In this document: positions 42,503-59,720 of the stretch, in pieces
Layout: each line of letters starts with the position of its first letter
How positions within the stretch are numbered: the first letter of the stretch is position 1
From: Monosiga brevicollis MX1
Taxonomy: Eukaryota > Opisthokonta > Choanoflagellata > Craspedida > Salpingoecidae
Length of the DNA: 64,000 nucleotides
Assembly (NCBI RefSeq): GCF_000002865.3
Contig: NW_001865054.1
Location: forward strand, 269,023-333,022
Direction: 5' to 3'
The notes under the pieces: generated by a model
What the model saw: only the letters and a program-made list of their open reading frames with translations
Database searches by the model: none
What the model was told of the DNA's origin: nothing
Made by a program: the position numbers and the translations under genes

Positions 42503-44868
42503 TTAAGACGTGGAAGTATGGGGCTCTAGTGCAATCAGTGAGTCGATATACGCCTTGTACTTTTTGGTACTCTCGTCGCAAGCCCTGATGAGCAAATCAA
42601 TCTCGTTCTGGTCTGTATTTGAGCAGGCCAGAGGCGCGGCTGGCGCGTTTGATTCGAGGCTCGTTGCGTCCTGAAATGGTTGAGTTTGAGAGGTATAGTC
42701 TCGGAGCCAAAACTGGAGATCGGAGTCTGCAAAGTGACCTCCGACACGCGCAATAGGTTCTTGAGGCTCCTCTTCAACGATTTGGTCAAGAGAAGGTGCT
42801 GCTGATGCTGCTGTAAGAGTGGGCGGGGTTGAATCTGAGGGAGGTGAATTTCGGTCATCACGCGGCGGAGACGCAGGCATGGGGGTGAGCTCGGCGTCCT
42901 CTCGGGACTCAATCTGCGCCAAAGGGGTTGCCAAAGGCTCGAATACCTCCCCAGCTGGCCTGCCTGGCGATGAGGGAGTGGTTGGGGGCTGTGGGAGCTC
43001 GAGTTGTGTCCTTGTGCGTGCGATGAGCTCGGCACGGCTGCCAGCCGTGCCGAGGCAATGCGATCGACAGAAGCTTTTCAGGTTGGCAATCGTGATGCGT
43101 TGTACGTTTAAAGCAGCACGTAGATCAGCTTCATTTGCCACTCTTGCTGCTCGTCGTTCCCTCGACGCATGAAGATGAACACGGCGCCGCTCACGCCCTT
43201 CGAGATCTGCGGCGCTTGGCCCCGATGACATTGGCCCAAAAATGGGGGCACGTCGCCGTCGTGACCGCTCTTGAGGCGTGATGCGATCGAGTAGGTGGCG
43301 CTGACGCGGCGTTGAGCGAATCATATCTTGATGACGCTCTTCAAGGCGCGAAAAACTCGCAGCCAGACGATCGAAGTGCGCCCGGCCTTCATCAAGACTC
43401 CAATTGGCGTCCTAAACCCGTACCAGTGGCTGCGGCGTTGTGTTTGACCTCGGAGTGCTTGAACCAGATGGCGTGCTTGCCGGGCTTTGGGGAGGCGTCA
43501 CTGCTGTATCCTCGGGTTCAACGTGTGAGGGTTGGTTCTTCATGTGTCTAACAGCTCGCTCCAAGCGCGTAATGCCTGCATGGCGGAAGGCAGCCTGTAT
43601 CCGTTTGACTTGACTGCTTTGAAAGTGGATGGCAAAATAAAGAGCACACAATTCCTCGTCGAGGGTGGCTGCCTCTCCAACTAGCTGCCGTGAATGGCGC
43701 AGTGTATAAGAAATACGTGTCCGATTGATATGTTGATGCCATTGATCATTCGGGGATAGGCAATGGCTCGTATTCGGGGGGATCAAAAATAAAAAAATGT
43801 TGATCGAGCGAAGGTAGTTGGTGACTGCAAGCGACATGCGGGTGCTGTGTCCATCCGAAAGCAGAATAATGGGCTCGGTATGCCCGAGAAAAGATCTGAT
43901 TCGTCGACAAAAGGCAACGAAGAGGTGGCGATTGATCCAACCACTTTTCGTTGAACAGCAAAAAAAATGCGAATAGTCTGGGTTGCCCGTGATTGATTCG
44001 GGGAGGTGTGCCGGCCCAACCTCGTCTCCTCCAAGACCACGATTTGCATGAATCACCATTGGCGGCAACACGGTCCCATCCATTGCAATGCTGAGAACCA
44101 GCGTGATCGTCTCATTGTAGGTTCGTCCGGGAAGACACCCTTGATCTACAGTTCGGTCGGCTGAGGAATACACCTTGACATTCCTTGTGAATCCGGCACG
44201 GAGACCAGGCATCTCATCCACGGATAAGATACGGCCAAGACCTGGGGCCGGCATGAATAAGAACAGACATGCATCAGGAGGATACAAAAGTATGTTTGCA
44301 GCACATGCAGACGTAGACAGGCAGCAGCGCTCGCGCTGTCTAGGAAAGTCAACTTACAGTTGGTTTTGATCATGCCAGCATGACGCCCTGAGCGATGAAC
44401 GAAGTCAAGGTCTGCCAAGAGCTCGTCAAGACTCGAAAAATGTCGTGTACAAGCCTCGGCTGTTGCGGCTGTTACTCTTGCTGGATTCTGAGTCACCGCG
44501 GTGGTAAGATAAATGTTCGAGTCGGACTCCAATCCTCGAAACCAGTCATTGCTCAAACGCGCCTGGCTCATGGGGTTGTCCGAGCTTTCGGCCTCTTGAT
44601 GACGAGCAAGAAGAGCAAGCTCAGCAGAGCTGAGTGTGGGAGTCCGATCAAGCAATTCGCTATTCGTATTGAGTGCGTCCTCTCGGGCACTGCGACGAAT
44701 CTCAAGAAGCTCGCACACAACCTCCACGATCATGCCACGGCTCTTACACGCACGCTTCTCACTGCAGGTCTCTAGCCAGTTTGTCAAAGCTACACGCTCA
44801 TGCGCCAGAAGAATCCGCCTGCCGTCATGAGGTTGGATGCCTCGCTGTCTCCGCCGTTGCGCAGCCAC
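42503..44868 (-). CDS. Pogo/Tigger-type transposase with C-terminal SAP segment beyond an in-frame stop
   Basis: Exon A (about 44868-44358) has a helix-rich N-terminal part (LTNWLETCSEKRACKSRGM, WFRGLESDSNIYL). It ends in phase 1, and after an intron (44357-44242) continues LGRILSVDEMPGLRAGF. This gives the first catalytic Asp (VDEMPG), the second in ILLSDGHST and the third in LSPNDQWHQH, with 35 residues between the second and third. The frame meets TAG at 43414-43412. The same frame then stays open through NWSLDEGRAHFDRLAASF to 42503. This 3' part contains a SAP-like motif (ITIANLKSFCRSHCLGTAGS then RAELIARTRTQLE). Upstream of 44868 the frame also shows a TAA near 44990, with coding-like sequence before it (about 45110-45005). 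The copy may therefore be damaged, or use extra introns. Confidence 0.8.
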
Positions 44869-45511
44869 AAGATTGGCTCTGGTGATACCGTACAGCTTCA
44901 GAAGCCCGTCGGATCGATTGGGGCGCCCCCTTCGGGCACTGGCGCTCGTAAGAGGGTTGACCAGGCTGCCAAGTTGTTAACGCGTCAATTGACGAAGGCC
45001 ATCAACCTCTAAATACTGCTGAATTTCAATGGAAGTCATCGAACTCGCCGTGAGCTGACGTAGGAGTTGGGATACACGATCTGCCTTGGCTCGACGCTCG
45101 GCCTATAGGCACAAATACCACTGTCAGCTGTATGCCGGGAAATGTCAACGTTCCAACACCAAAGAGTCACACAGTGAAGCGGTTTTCAACTCCAAGGCGC
45201 ACCGATATCCTTGACAAACCCGGCTTTCATCATGCCCGGCCGTTGCAACCCCTGTACATGCCTGTTTACCCCGGCGATGCCGCATGGCGGCTGTCTGCCA
45301 GCCGAGGTGGGATGACCCGAAATGGCAGCCACATATCAGCGGAATCCAAGGAGATGAGCATTCGAAAACTGGCTCAACCATAGTTAATGGGGTAAAAAAT
45401 GTATCCCACCTTTTGATTTATGAAGATTGATCGAGTGGCCACCAGGGCGCTGCCGTTTATCTTCCTTGCCAGACAGCTCCAGCCTCCAACAGAGGGAAAA
45501 ATGAACGGAAA

Positions 45512-45551
45512 AAAAATTTATTTTTGGTAACAAATGTCCAAAGGTAACAAA
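45512..45551 (-). repeat. Right terminal inverted repeat of pogo-like transposon
   Basis: Forty bases ending GGTAACAAA and followed by TA at 45552-45553. A further GTAACAAAT copy lies just outside at about 45566. Confidence 0.95.
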
Positions 45552-45623
45552 TACCCTCGGTGACTGTAACAAATGTGTTGTATGATTATTTGTCATCATT
45601 TTGAGTGCTCGTTCACACAACAC

Positions 45624-45625
<2 letters not shown>

Positions 45626-45665
<40 letters not shown>
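45626..45665. repeat. (CA)n microsatellite
   Basis: CA run of about 40 bases between the transposon end and the next gene start. Confidence 0.95.
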
Positions 45666-45669
<4 letters not shown>

Positions 45670-45765
45670 TGCTTCCGAGCATAGTCTCCGGTCGTTCGGT
45701 GGTGGCAGCGCTGGCGCCGCGTTCGGGTGGCAGCGCGGCCGTGTGTGCATCACTGTAAAGTAGGG

Positions 45766-51633
<5,868 letters not shown>

Positions 51634-51956
51634 TACAGTGAATGCCTGAAGCAATTTGCCAATCAAGACTCGAACTCCTGGTTGTGATAAGACATTATCC
51701 TTCTTCTGACTCAACGCCACAAAATTCACGACAGGAAGGGGATGCGAGCCAAGATACACGCAAGTTTTGAAGAGAGAGAGAGAGGGAGAGGAGGGTAAAG
51801 TTGTGACAAATTAATTGGCAATTAAAAGCAGGCGGATGGACACGCAGTGCCACAAGTCTGCTGGCGTTTGGATTGGATAAGGGGTCAAAACTAGCGGCTC
51901 ATCCAACAAACACGTGATGTAAAATCTGGATCGACAAACAGCCGAAAGCAGTGCAA
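51634..51956. other. Convergent intergenic spacer
   Basis: 3' flanks of the ARM-like gene (+) and the cadherin gene (-). A short GAGAGAGAG run lies near 51771-51785. No gene seen. Confidence 0.55.
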
Positions 51957-54900
51957 CTAGATGAACTCTTCATCATCATCATCGTCCTCGTCGTCATCGT
52001 CATCACCGTAAGCATCTAACGCTGAGGGCTCCGCTTCAGCAAAGCCATCTGTTACAGTTTCTTCTCCGACATCAATATACCCTGGTTCGTCGAGGCCGTT
52101 GGCAGATAGATCAGACATGTGAATCAACTCAAGAGCTTGCTGAAGTGCAAGGCGCTGGTCGTGGGTCTTGATGCCGGTATCTGGCTCTTCATACGCCCCA
52201 GGAGCCGAGCGTTCGTATGTGAGTCCAGTTACTGTCAAGCCAAGCAAGGCCAAGCCAAGTAGAGCCCCAGCCAATAGAGTGGTGATTCTCAGAGCCTGAC
52301 TGGAAGAAGGGCAGAGGGGGCCTACATTTTCAGAAGCACTTGAAAGCAAAAGCCGCGCTGCTGCCAGTTCAGAAGTTGAGCTGGCTTGAGTGTCAACGAC
52401 AAAGCCCACACGAAGCGGTAAGAGTTGTGCGGCGTTGCCGGCCGCGTCGGAGGCATACACTTCCGCCACCAACAAGTTGCCATGACCAACCCGAGGCAGC
52501 GTGATGGCGTCCGGCGCACAGGGCAACCAAGCCGTGCCTAGCTCAAGTGTGGCAACAAGAGCACGACTACGGCGCAGCGTACATTCCTGATAGGTCGAAT
52601 GATTGGCTAGTGCTGACGTGCCATCCGCAAAACATTCCGAGTTGAAATGTTGTGGGGCGCTAGCATTGAACAGGGTGCCACTGTGACAGATTGCAAGACA
52701 ATCATCTGTGGCTGTGACGCCTGCACAACACGCTTGCAATCCAGCGTCTTCGGTCACCACGGTATGTCGGCACCAAAAGCCCGCAGCCATTTCACTGGCC
52801 TGAACAGCCAGGGTTTTCGGCCCTACCATGCGCGTAAGGCCACCAATTGGGGAAGAAATGTCGTCGGGCCAGGACACGAGTTGGACCTCGGGGGCTTGAG
52901 TATCCACAACAAAATCGGCCGACAAGTTGGCTTGTGCCAGGTGGCCAGCGAGATCAGATCCAATAATCTCCAGATGCCAGGCGCCATCCGCGATGCCCGC
53001 GACCTGAAGGGTGTACTGTTGTTCGGCATCGGGCTCAAGCGTGGTGCACATGTCAAGCACCGTACTATTGAGCATGCAAGTAATGCTCCCCAGCACTTCT
53101 GACGCCCAAAAGCGAAAGGCAATGGCCGATGATGCAACAGCAAAGTTATCTGGCCAGTCCGTCCAAAGCAGTCGCGGAGCTTCCAGATCAACATTCAGCC
53201 GGACTGTGACAGATCCCGGTGTTGTGGAGGAAGCATTGCTCGATGCACTCGCACTGAACACGTGCTTGCCGGTGGTTAGATTCTGCAGCGTCAGCGCCCA
53301 GAGATCGAAAGCAGGCCAGTCTTCGGCCACAGTGCTGGTGTTGGCCGGGGAGCAGCTGGGTGTCGTGGCATCAGAGTTGTGTGGACCCAGCGTATGGGAG
53401 CAGTGGAAGAACCAGGCTATAGGCGGATAGCAAGGGGCACAAGGTATGGTGGTACAGGGGAGACAGCCATCCGCAGAGCCATTGCGGCTCAACCAAACCT
53501 CAGCCTCAGCAGTCGGCCAGCTGTCGAGCACGTCTTCCACAGCCCAAGTGGCAGCCGAGTCAAAAGGGACCAAAGCGAGAGTGCTTGTAGCGTGAACAAT
53601 TGTCCCGTTTGCGCGCACTCGGGCATGGACTGGAGTTGGGCCGGGCGGCAAGGACGCTGGACTGTTGTGGCTTCCACGCGAAACGAGGCAGTTGTTGGCA
53701 GTGGGACATGACATCCATGGGTTGCTGTAGGTGCCAACTGCGGAGGCACGGCTCATATTTTGAAGCCATGGCGACTGCGGGTCCCAGCGACCGCCAATAC
53801 CTACCCAGCCATCTCGTGCTGGGTCGTTGCGAAGATAGCCGTTACGAGGCCGGCGGTTGACGGCAGCTTCTGCGGACCAGTGTTCGCGTGTGCTTGGCCA
53901 AGGTGCAGCATCGATGGCGGTCGCAGCGGCTGCTGCGGCACAGGTAATAGGCTCGCATATCGCCAGCCGGACGGTGTAGGCTTGGCCCACTTGCCAAGAC
54001 TGTGGGTAGCGTCGACGAAAGGCCAAAGGTAAGGATGACCATCGGGCGGTTTCGGAGCGATGCAGGGGTACATCGAGACGGGGGCAGTCTTGACCCCAGC
54101 CGTCGTAGTCGCGGACTTGCTCGATGAGACGGCGCTCAAGGCGATAGAAGGGGCCGGCTCCAGTAGCATTGGGTGTGCAGTCGTGGCCGTTGATGCGATC
54201 CAAAAAGGCACCGTTGCTCATGACACAGGGAGAAGATGGGCGCCAGTCGCTCAACAGGCAGTCTGCGGGCAAGGTTGAACCAACGGCATACTCGAGGCGG
54301 AGTTCATCTGCTGGGTTTTGCTCGTTGTTGTGGTTCAGAAGGTAGAGAATGTGGCCGGTATTTGCCAAGGGCGCAAGTGCTTGAAGTTGGACTTCGAGGG
54401 GCACGTCTTGCACGACAACGGTAAGCCGGAGAATGGTGGAGTGGGCGCTCGGGCGACCATAGTCACGCAGGGCCAGGCATAAAGTATGCTGACGTTGTGT
54501 TTCATAATCCAGCAGCCGCTGCAAGCGCACGGTTACCAGGGCAAATGTCGCATTCGTATGGACGAGTGAGGGCTGGAAGAAAGTGGCGGCATTGGCATCA
54601 CAGTCGATGCGGCTCGTATCTACGGCAATGGCTAAACGGGCGTTGTCTCCCACATCCCGATCCATTGCTGTACCAACAAGCAACAAGCTGTTCACGCTCA
54701 GAGTTTCATTGACAACAGCCTGGTAGGCTTGAACACTGCTCAACGGGGCGGCCAGAGCTGCCGGGTCAAGGGCAAACTCTGGGGCATTGTCGTTCACGTC
54801 AACGAGAGATATGGTCACACCCATTGTGGTCGTGTGCAGACCATCATCAGCTTGAAACGCAACGGAGAGAGTGGCGCCTGCTTCACGATCCCAACTGGCT

Positions 54901-56562
54901 GCGCTGGCAATGGCAAACGTCCATGTTCGGTTTGTCGCATTGTACGCTTGCAATGAAAAGGAAAAGTTGTCCGTGTAGGGCGCAAGCACCGTTAGAGAGG
55001 GCTGGGCCAGCGCTGCATCCAAGTCTGTGAGATGTAGCAGGCCGGCGGTTTGCAGTGCTGTTTGATTTTCGACCAGCCGCCAGTTTGTGCTGGCCGCAAG
55101 GGTGGGAGGGTGATCATTTTCGTCAAGAATGCGCGTCACGAGGGGTTGCGTTTCTAGCCAAGAATTTGTCAGGTGGGTTTTGCGCAAAACGAGGTTCAGG
55201 TTCAGGCCGGCAGGGTCGTAGGGCACCGTAGAGCCTGCGCGCTGGTGAACAACGGAAGAGGTGTGGTTGTCGTTGATCACGATAAATCGATCATCATCGA
55301 TGGAAAGGCTCAACTGGCCGCGTACAGGGGAAAAGGCACGATGGGCCCAGTTTGTGGCCACTGGTTGCTCCATTGTAGCGTGCTCAGCAAGTGTAGGAAT
55401 CAGGGGCTCGCTGACGAAAACAGGAAAGGGGTTGAGGGGCGCAGTAAGGTCGCTTTGAGCCTGTGGGCGCTCCAGCCGTGCTGCTAGGCGCCGCCTTTGC
55501 AATGACGACCAAGCCGCTTCAGACAGTGCAGTAGCAATTGCCTCACCCTAGTGAACATAGCACGAGGAGGGGGAGGAGGGGAAGTATGAGCGGCAGGGCA
55601 CGGTGGGCAAACGCACGCAATAAGCCAAAGTGGTCGAGACCGGGGTCAGCGTACCGGGACGAGGTCATGAAAGTGGGACAGGGTGGTACCGGCAGCCAAG
55701 TCGATGAGGGAGAGGTTGAAGGTTGAAAGGGAGGTGGTGCCAACGGGTTGCACGATGAGCTGCAGGGTGTTTGCGCTTGCGTCGATGCGCACATCGATCC
55801 GCGCGGCGTCTCGGGTTTCCTTTGCATGGCTGGCCAGAGTGACGAGGGAACCTACGAGCGCGAACACATCGGCCATGGCTTGTTAGCTTTGCTGGGACGC
55901 GGAATAGCAAGCAAGCTCAGGAGGGAGCTCAACGTTGGCAGTACCTGAGGCGCTCGTGCCCGTGGTAATGAGGGCGGACTGCTGCGGCAGTAAAACGCTG
56001 ATGGGGGCATCCAGCTGGCTGCTGGCTGCGAGTTGCCACGTTCCGTTGGTACAACAGGCGTCAGTCAAAGCGACACGGCGGTGCCAGGAGGTTCCAATCT
56101 GATGTTGCTGCGCTCACGAAAGCAGGATGCGTCGGCACCAGCCAGCAAGCGCCGCATGAATGAGCGTGTGTTGTGCTTGTCAAAGGACGTGCAGGCAGCA
56201 GCACTAGGCAGGACGAGGTGGGTGTGTGTGAGAGAGAGAGAGAGGTGCAGGGCGCAAACCTGCTCGGTGGCCTGGGATGCATTGGCAAGGTCAGTGCCAG
56301 TCCAGGCCGTGTCAAAGGCAGGCCAATCGGGATCGGCCAGGTCAAGAAGAGCAATGGTCTTTGACCCCATGCTGGTACCGGTAGAGAGAGCATGACCACC
56401 CTCTAGCTGCAACACAAGAGCGGTGACACCAGGCGCCTGGATGAAGCCCAGGCCAGCCTCCATTACCTGCTCCTCGGCTGCCAGAGCAGACAGGCTGGCA
56501 AGGAGGAGAACGGTCAGATGGAGCGAGGCCCGAGTGTGTGCAGTTCCCGCCTGCCAGGGCAT
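51957..56562 (-). CDS. Cadherin-repeat single-pass membrane protein
   Basis: Four exons join cleanly: 56562-56260, 56098-55945, 55878-55655 and 55547-51957, about 1,423 residues. Exon 1 begins MPWQAGTAHTRASLHLTV with a signal peptide ending near LSALAAEE. The ectodomain has two or three cadherin repeats with calcium-site motifs DENDHPPTL and DVNDNAPEF, plus AMDRDVGDNARL and LDYETQRQH. A thrombospondin type 1-like start follows (DCLLSDWRPSSPC). Ig-like segments open with VDTQAPEVQL or resemble it. One membrane helix is near the end (LLAGALLGLALLGLTVTGL). The cytoplasmic tail of about 90 residues contains ELIHMSDLSANGLDEPGYID and ends in a run of Asp/Glu before EEFI. Cadherins bind calcium for adhesion or prey capture in choanoflagellates. 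No catenin-binding motif was recognised. An upstream in-frame start at 56700 is possible but would spoil the signal peptide. Confidence 0.88.
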
Positions 56563-57554
56563 AGCACCGGTATCGGGCGATGCGAACCAGCTCACACAGC
56601 GGCCGACCAAGGCATTGCGGTTGCCCGTTGCGTCACACCACAACACAGCACATCCATCCACGACACGGCTTTGGAACGCAGCAAGACCAGCCAATATCAA
56701 TCACCCCCAATCCCAGAGCTTCAGCACCATACAGCTGGCAGAAGAAGAGAGAGAGAGAGGGGAGAGAGAGGGGGGAGAGAGAGAGGGGAGAGAGAGGGGA
56801 GAGAGAGAGGGGAGAGAGAGAGGGGAGAGAGAGAGGGGAGAGAGAGAGGGGGGAGAGAGAGAGGGGAGAGAGAGGGGGGGGGCTCTCTCTAAGAGAGAGA
56901 GAGGGGGGAGAGAGGGGGGAGAGAGAGGGGGGAGAGAGGGGCTCAACACCGATGGCAGCTTGGTAGGGTTGGAACTCGAGAAAACATAGAGAGAGGGGGT
57001 GGATGCGATAGTGTGATTAAAAGTACACTGGAGTTGTCACCCTGCCTTTACCGCTGATCGTCACCTTCTGGTATATTTGCTACAGAAAGTATTTATGGAA
57101 GGGTTAGCGATGATGCATTAACATGATTTTATGGTGCAAAAGCTCACCCCATTAGGTAAGGTGTTGACGCCCCCCACTTCGCGCGGACGGTCATCACACA
57201 CATGCATTTGTTTCGCGCTCATTCTTGCTCGATCCGCCCATCCCATCAACATCAACGGCGTTCGCCTCCATCATCACCATCATCACCATCATTTCCAGCA
57301 GCATTTCCAGCATCCATCCTTGCCAGGACGCGTCGGGTTTCTCCCGTGGTCATCACCATTGCGTCGATCAAGACTCTGGCGATCGAGACTTGGGTGGTGT
57401 CAGTTGTCAGCTTCGTGGATGCTTCTGCTCGACGCCGTCAGAGTTGCAACTAGCCAAACTTCCGTCTCGTGCTCCAGTGCCGGCAGGACTGTAAAGGGGA
57501 CGGCGCTGTTGTTGCAAGCTCCTCTCCCACGTCGCGCGCTCAAGACTGTGGGCC
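56563..57554. other. Divergent intergenic region with long purine repeat
   Basis: Promoter region of the cadherin gene (-) and the zinc-finger tail-anchored gene (+). Contains a purine-only repeat at 56743-56940 and a CATCAC-rich block at about 57265-57310. Frames across the purine block are repeat artefacts. Confidence 0.6.
56743..56940. repeat. Long G/A purine-only repeat of GAGAGAGAGGGG units
   Basis: About 200 bases of units alternating GAGAGA with GGG or GGGG, interrupted once by CTCTCTCTAAGAGAGAGAG at 56883-56901, which is a short inverted repeat. Confidence 0.95.
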
Positions 57555-58673
57555 ATGCCAGAGGTGGTCGTCAATTGCGACGACGCAGGGCGCATGCAGG
57601 CCTGCCCAATCTGCTCAGCCCCGGTGTCGCGGGCCGTGTTTGCTGACCATGTCCAGGGCTGCATTTCACCCTGCTCCTCAGCCGATGAATGGGAACAGAC
57701 CGACTCACCAGACACCCCCTCTCTCGCGATGCCAAACCCCTCGCACAACTTGAACGACGACCAAGCCCGCCACAACAACCTGAATAATAGCACCAGCAGC
57801 AACCACGGCCTGCGTCGTCGCCCCCGCGTTCTGTTGCTCAACGGAGACGACATCAAGTACAACGCTTCCAAAAACCAGAACGAGCTTGAGCTTGAGGCCA
57901 ACACTGAGATGCGCGTTCGCAAGCAGTCAGGCAAGCCGGGCAAGCGGCGCACCGCGCCGGGCAAAAGGGCATCCGGCAAGGTCGGTGGCGGGTCGAACGG
58001 CAAAAACCTATTTGCAGCGCTCAAGCCCGAAGCTTCACCAGACGATGCCCTTGCACGCATCAACGATGCGCGTCAGTCTCCCGTGGAGTCGCCCGCTGAA
58101 GTCGATGCAATCAGCCTACCACCCGCCTCAGCTGCAGCAACACCAGCAGACGACGAGCCCACCTCAGATTCCTGTGCCTCTGACGAGGCTGGGGACTCAC
58201 CTGTTTCCAAGACGTCGTCTGCCTCTGCAGGACTGGACCACGGTGTGGATGATGATGAGGAGGAGGAGCACGAAGTTGTTCCTGAGCTATACGTGCATGT
58301 GCGGCGCATGTCTCGTGGGCACGGCATTGTGCGCGCCCCTGGGGCACCGCCGCGCTCTTCCAGCTTGAGCGTGCGTTTTGATAGCCACCCACCCCACGTC
58401 TATAGGTATAGCCCGCAAGCCCGACTCAAATTACGACACCTACATCTGGATGACTTGCTGTCCCTGGGCCAGGACGGTTCAAGTCCCGGGTTGGCTATCA
58501 ACCCGGCCTCAGTGCAGGGATCGTCCGGCAACACCATGCCCTTGGACAGTCACCATCACGACACACGCTTGATGATCGCATCCCTTTTCTTGGCCATTTT
58601 TTGTGGCCTTTTGGCTGCTTTCCTCTCTCGCCATGACCGTTTGCTAGAGCCTCTGTTTCGACACACCGTCTGA
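57555..58673 (+). CDS. Tail-anchored protein with N-terminal C2HC-type zinc finger
   Basis: Single-exon frame of 372 residues. The start MPEVVVNCDDAGRMQ is followed by ACPICSAPVSRAVFADHVQGC (about residues 16-36), a C-x2-C...H-x3-C finger like the UBZ4/Rad18 class of ubiquitin-binding zinc fingers. The middle is low complexity: basic KPGKRRTAPGKRASGK, Ala/Ser/Pro-rich stretches and an acidic DDDEEEEHEVV run near residues 235-245. One hydrophobic helix near the C-terminus (LMIASLFLAIFCGLLAAFL) precedes SRHDRLLEPLFRHTV, so the protein is probably tail-anchored with the finger facing the cytosol. An upstream coding exon is possible but not needed. I do not recognise an orthologue. Confidence 0.7.
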   Translation: MPEVVVNCDDAGRMQACPICSAPVSRAVFADHVQGCISPCSSADEWEQTDSPDTPSLAMPNPSHNLNDDQARHNNLNNSTSSNHGLRRRPRVLLLNGDDIKYNASKNQNELELEANTEMRVRKQSGKPGKRRTAPGKRASGKVGGGSNGKNLFAALKPEASPDDALARINDARQSPVESPAEVDAISLPPASAAATPADDEPTSDSCASDEAGDSPVSKTSSASAGLDHGVDDDEEEEHEVVPELYVHVRRMSRGHGIVRAPGAPPRSSSLSVRFDSHPPHVYRYSPQARLKLRHLHLDDLLSLGQDGSSPGLAINPASVQGSSGNTMPLDSHHHDTRLMIASLFLAIFCGLLAAFLSRHDRLLEPLFRHTV

Positions 58674-59720
58674 CTTGAGCCAGTTTATGGTTCCATCGAG
58701 AAGTACACATGAATGAGCATGCATGCCCTGGCTATTTTTTTTCTGGCTGGTTTGCTTTCTCACACACCATATCTAGTCCTGAGTTTATTTGATTTGCAAC
58801 TAATCTTCTTTCTTCATCATTTTACTGACTGACATACGTTTTGGGGGGTATTTTTTTTGTTGTTGTTGTCCTCAACAGTAGAGGCTGTCTGTCGCTGTCT
58901 CTGTGTGTGTATGCGTGGTTCATCTTAAGTTCAAATGAAGGCTTTTGTTCGGCCGTCCTGGCCCAGCCTGCTCGTGCGAGCACATATCTCGCAGTTATGT
59001 TTTGTACGTGTATCGATAGAGCTTGTATGTTGCCAGCCTGTGTGGGGCTTTTGTGCCTGTTCGACTGATGATGAGCGCTTTCGAATTGTAAGCCAAATAT
59101 TGACAAGATTCTCCTGACCGCACACAAATGCAACAGGTTGGAAAAGGCTGAACACGATTATCATCAATTACACTTTGTGGCGCGAGTAATGTTGCATCGA
59201 ACCACAGGTCCCAGTTCACATCGAATACGAGGGCAGTGATACTGCCAGCAGGAATACAACTGCCGCAGGTCCCAGTTCACATCGAATACGAGGGCAGTGA
59301 CACTGCCAGCAGGAATACAACTGCCGCAAGGCGAGCAAGAGGCAGGGCTAAATCTAGCTAAGCACGTCCACCAGTCGTCCGTGACCAAGACGGGCCGACA
59401 CGAGCGTGGTTTGGGTCGAATTGCGTTTGGATTTACACAATTCTGTTCACGAGACGGTACAGCCACCCTCAGGGTTCCTGGTCATCGGTCAAAATACACG
59501 CAATGCCATGGCGCATCAGCAACTGATCACCAATGGTCCGGAATTCCTCCCCGAGGGGGGCGTGAGTGGCAAGGGCTTGGCGCAAATCACCTTGCTTGGC
59601 ACTGGCAGCGCTACGAATGCAACAAAAAGGCATTATTGGTCAGAAAAACAAAGACAAAACCAACTGGGCGGCACGCAGAGTCTTGCCAGGTCAATGTTGA
59701 GCTCTCAAAGCACGTTCCCA
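58674..59720. other. Convergent intergenic region with 61-base tandem duplication
   Basis: Between the tail-anchored gene (+) and the CGKTTW gene (-). It has T-rich stretches at 58735-58870 and the duplication at 59205-59326. No protein-coding sequence recognised. Confidence 0.5.
59205..59326. repeat. Two tandem 61-base units, each with a hairpin
   Basis: Units 59205-59265 and 59266-59326 differ by one T/C change. Each contains GGCAGTGAYACTGCC, a perfect 6-base inverted repeat around a 3-base loop. Confidence 0.95.

Larger units (their letters stand above)
42063..45551 (-). mobile_element. Pogo-like (IS630-Tc1-mariner) DNA transposon with 40-bp terminal inverted repeats
   Basis: The element is about 3.5 kb. 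The left end (42063-42102) and right end (45512-45551) are perfect inverted repeats of 40 bases, starting TTTGTTACCTTTGGACATTT. Each contains two copies of TTTGTTACC. Both ends abut TA, the target duplication expected for the Tc1-mariner superfamily. It encodes a pogo/Tigger-type transposase on the minus strand. The perfect terminal repeats suggest recent insertion. The element ends about 215 bases before the start of the next gene. Confidence 0.9.

Noticed and set aside
43300-43426. A tiny 12-base intron (GTACGGGTTTAG) removing the TAG between transposase and SAP parts
   Set aside because: Far below any functional intron size; an in-frame stop is the simpler reading.
56423-56989. 188-codon plus-strand frame rich in Glu/Arg/Gly
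   Set aside because: Produced by the GAGAGG purine repeat and antisense cadherin exon 1.
57265-57310. CATCAC/His-rich block read as a coding exon
   Set aside because: Simple repeat upstream of the tail-anchored gene with no supporting splice signals.
58111-58392. Minus-strand frames antisense to the tail-anchored gene
   Set aside because: Shadow frames of biased plus-strand coding sequence, with no motif.
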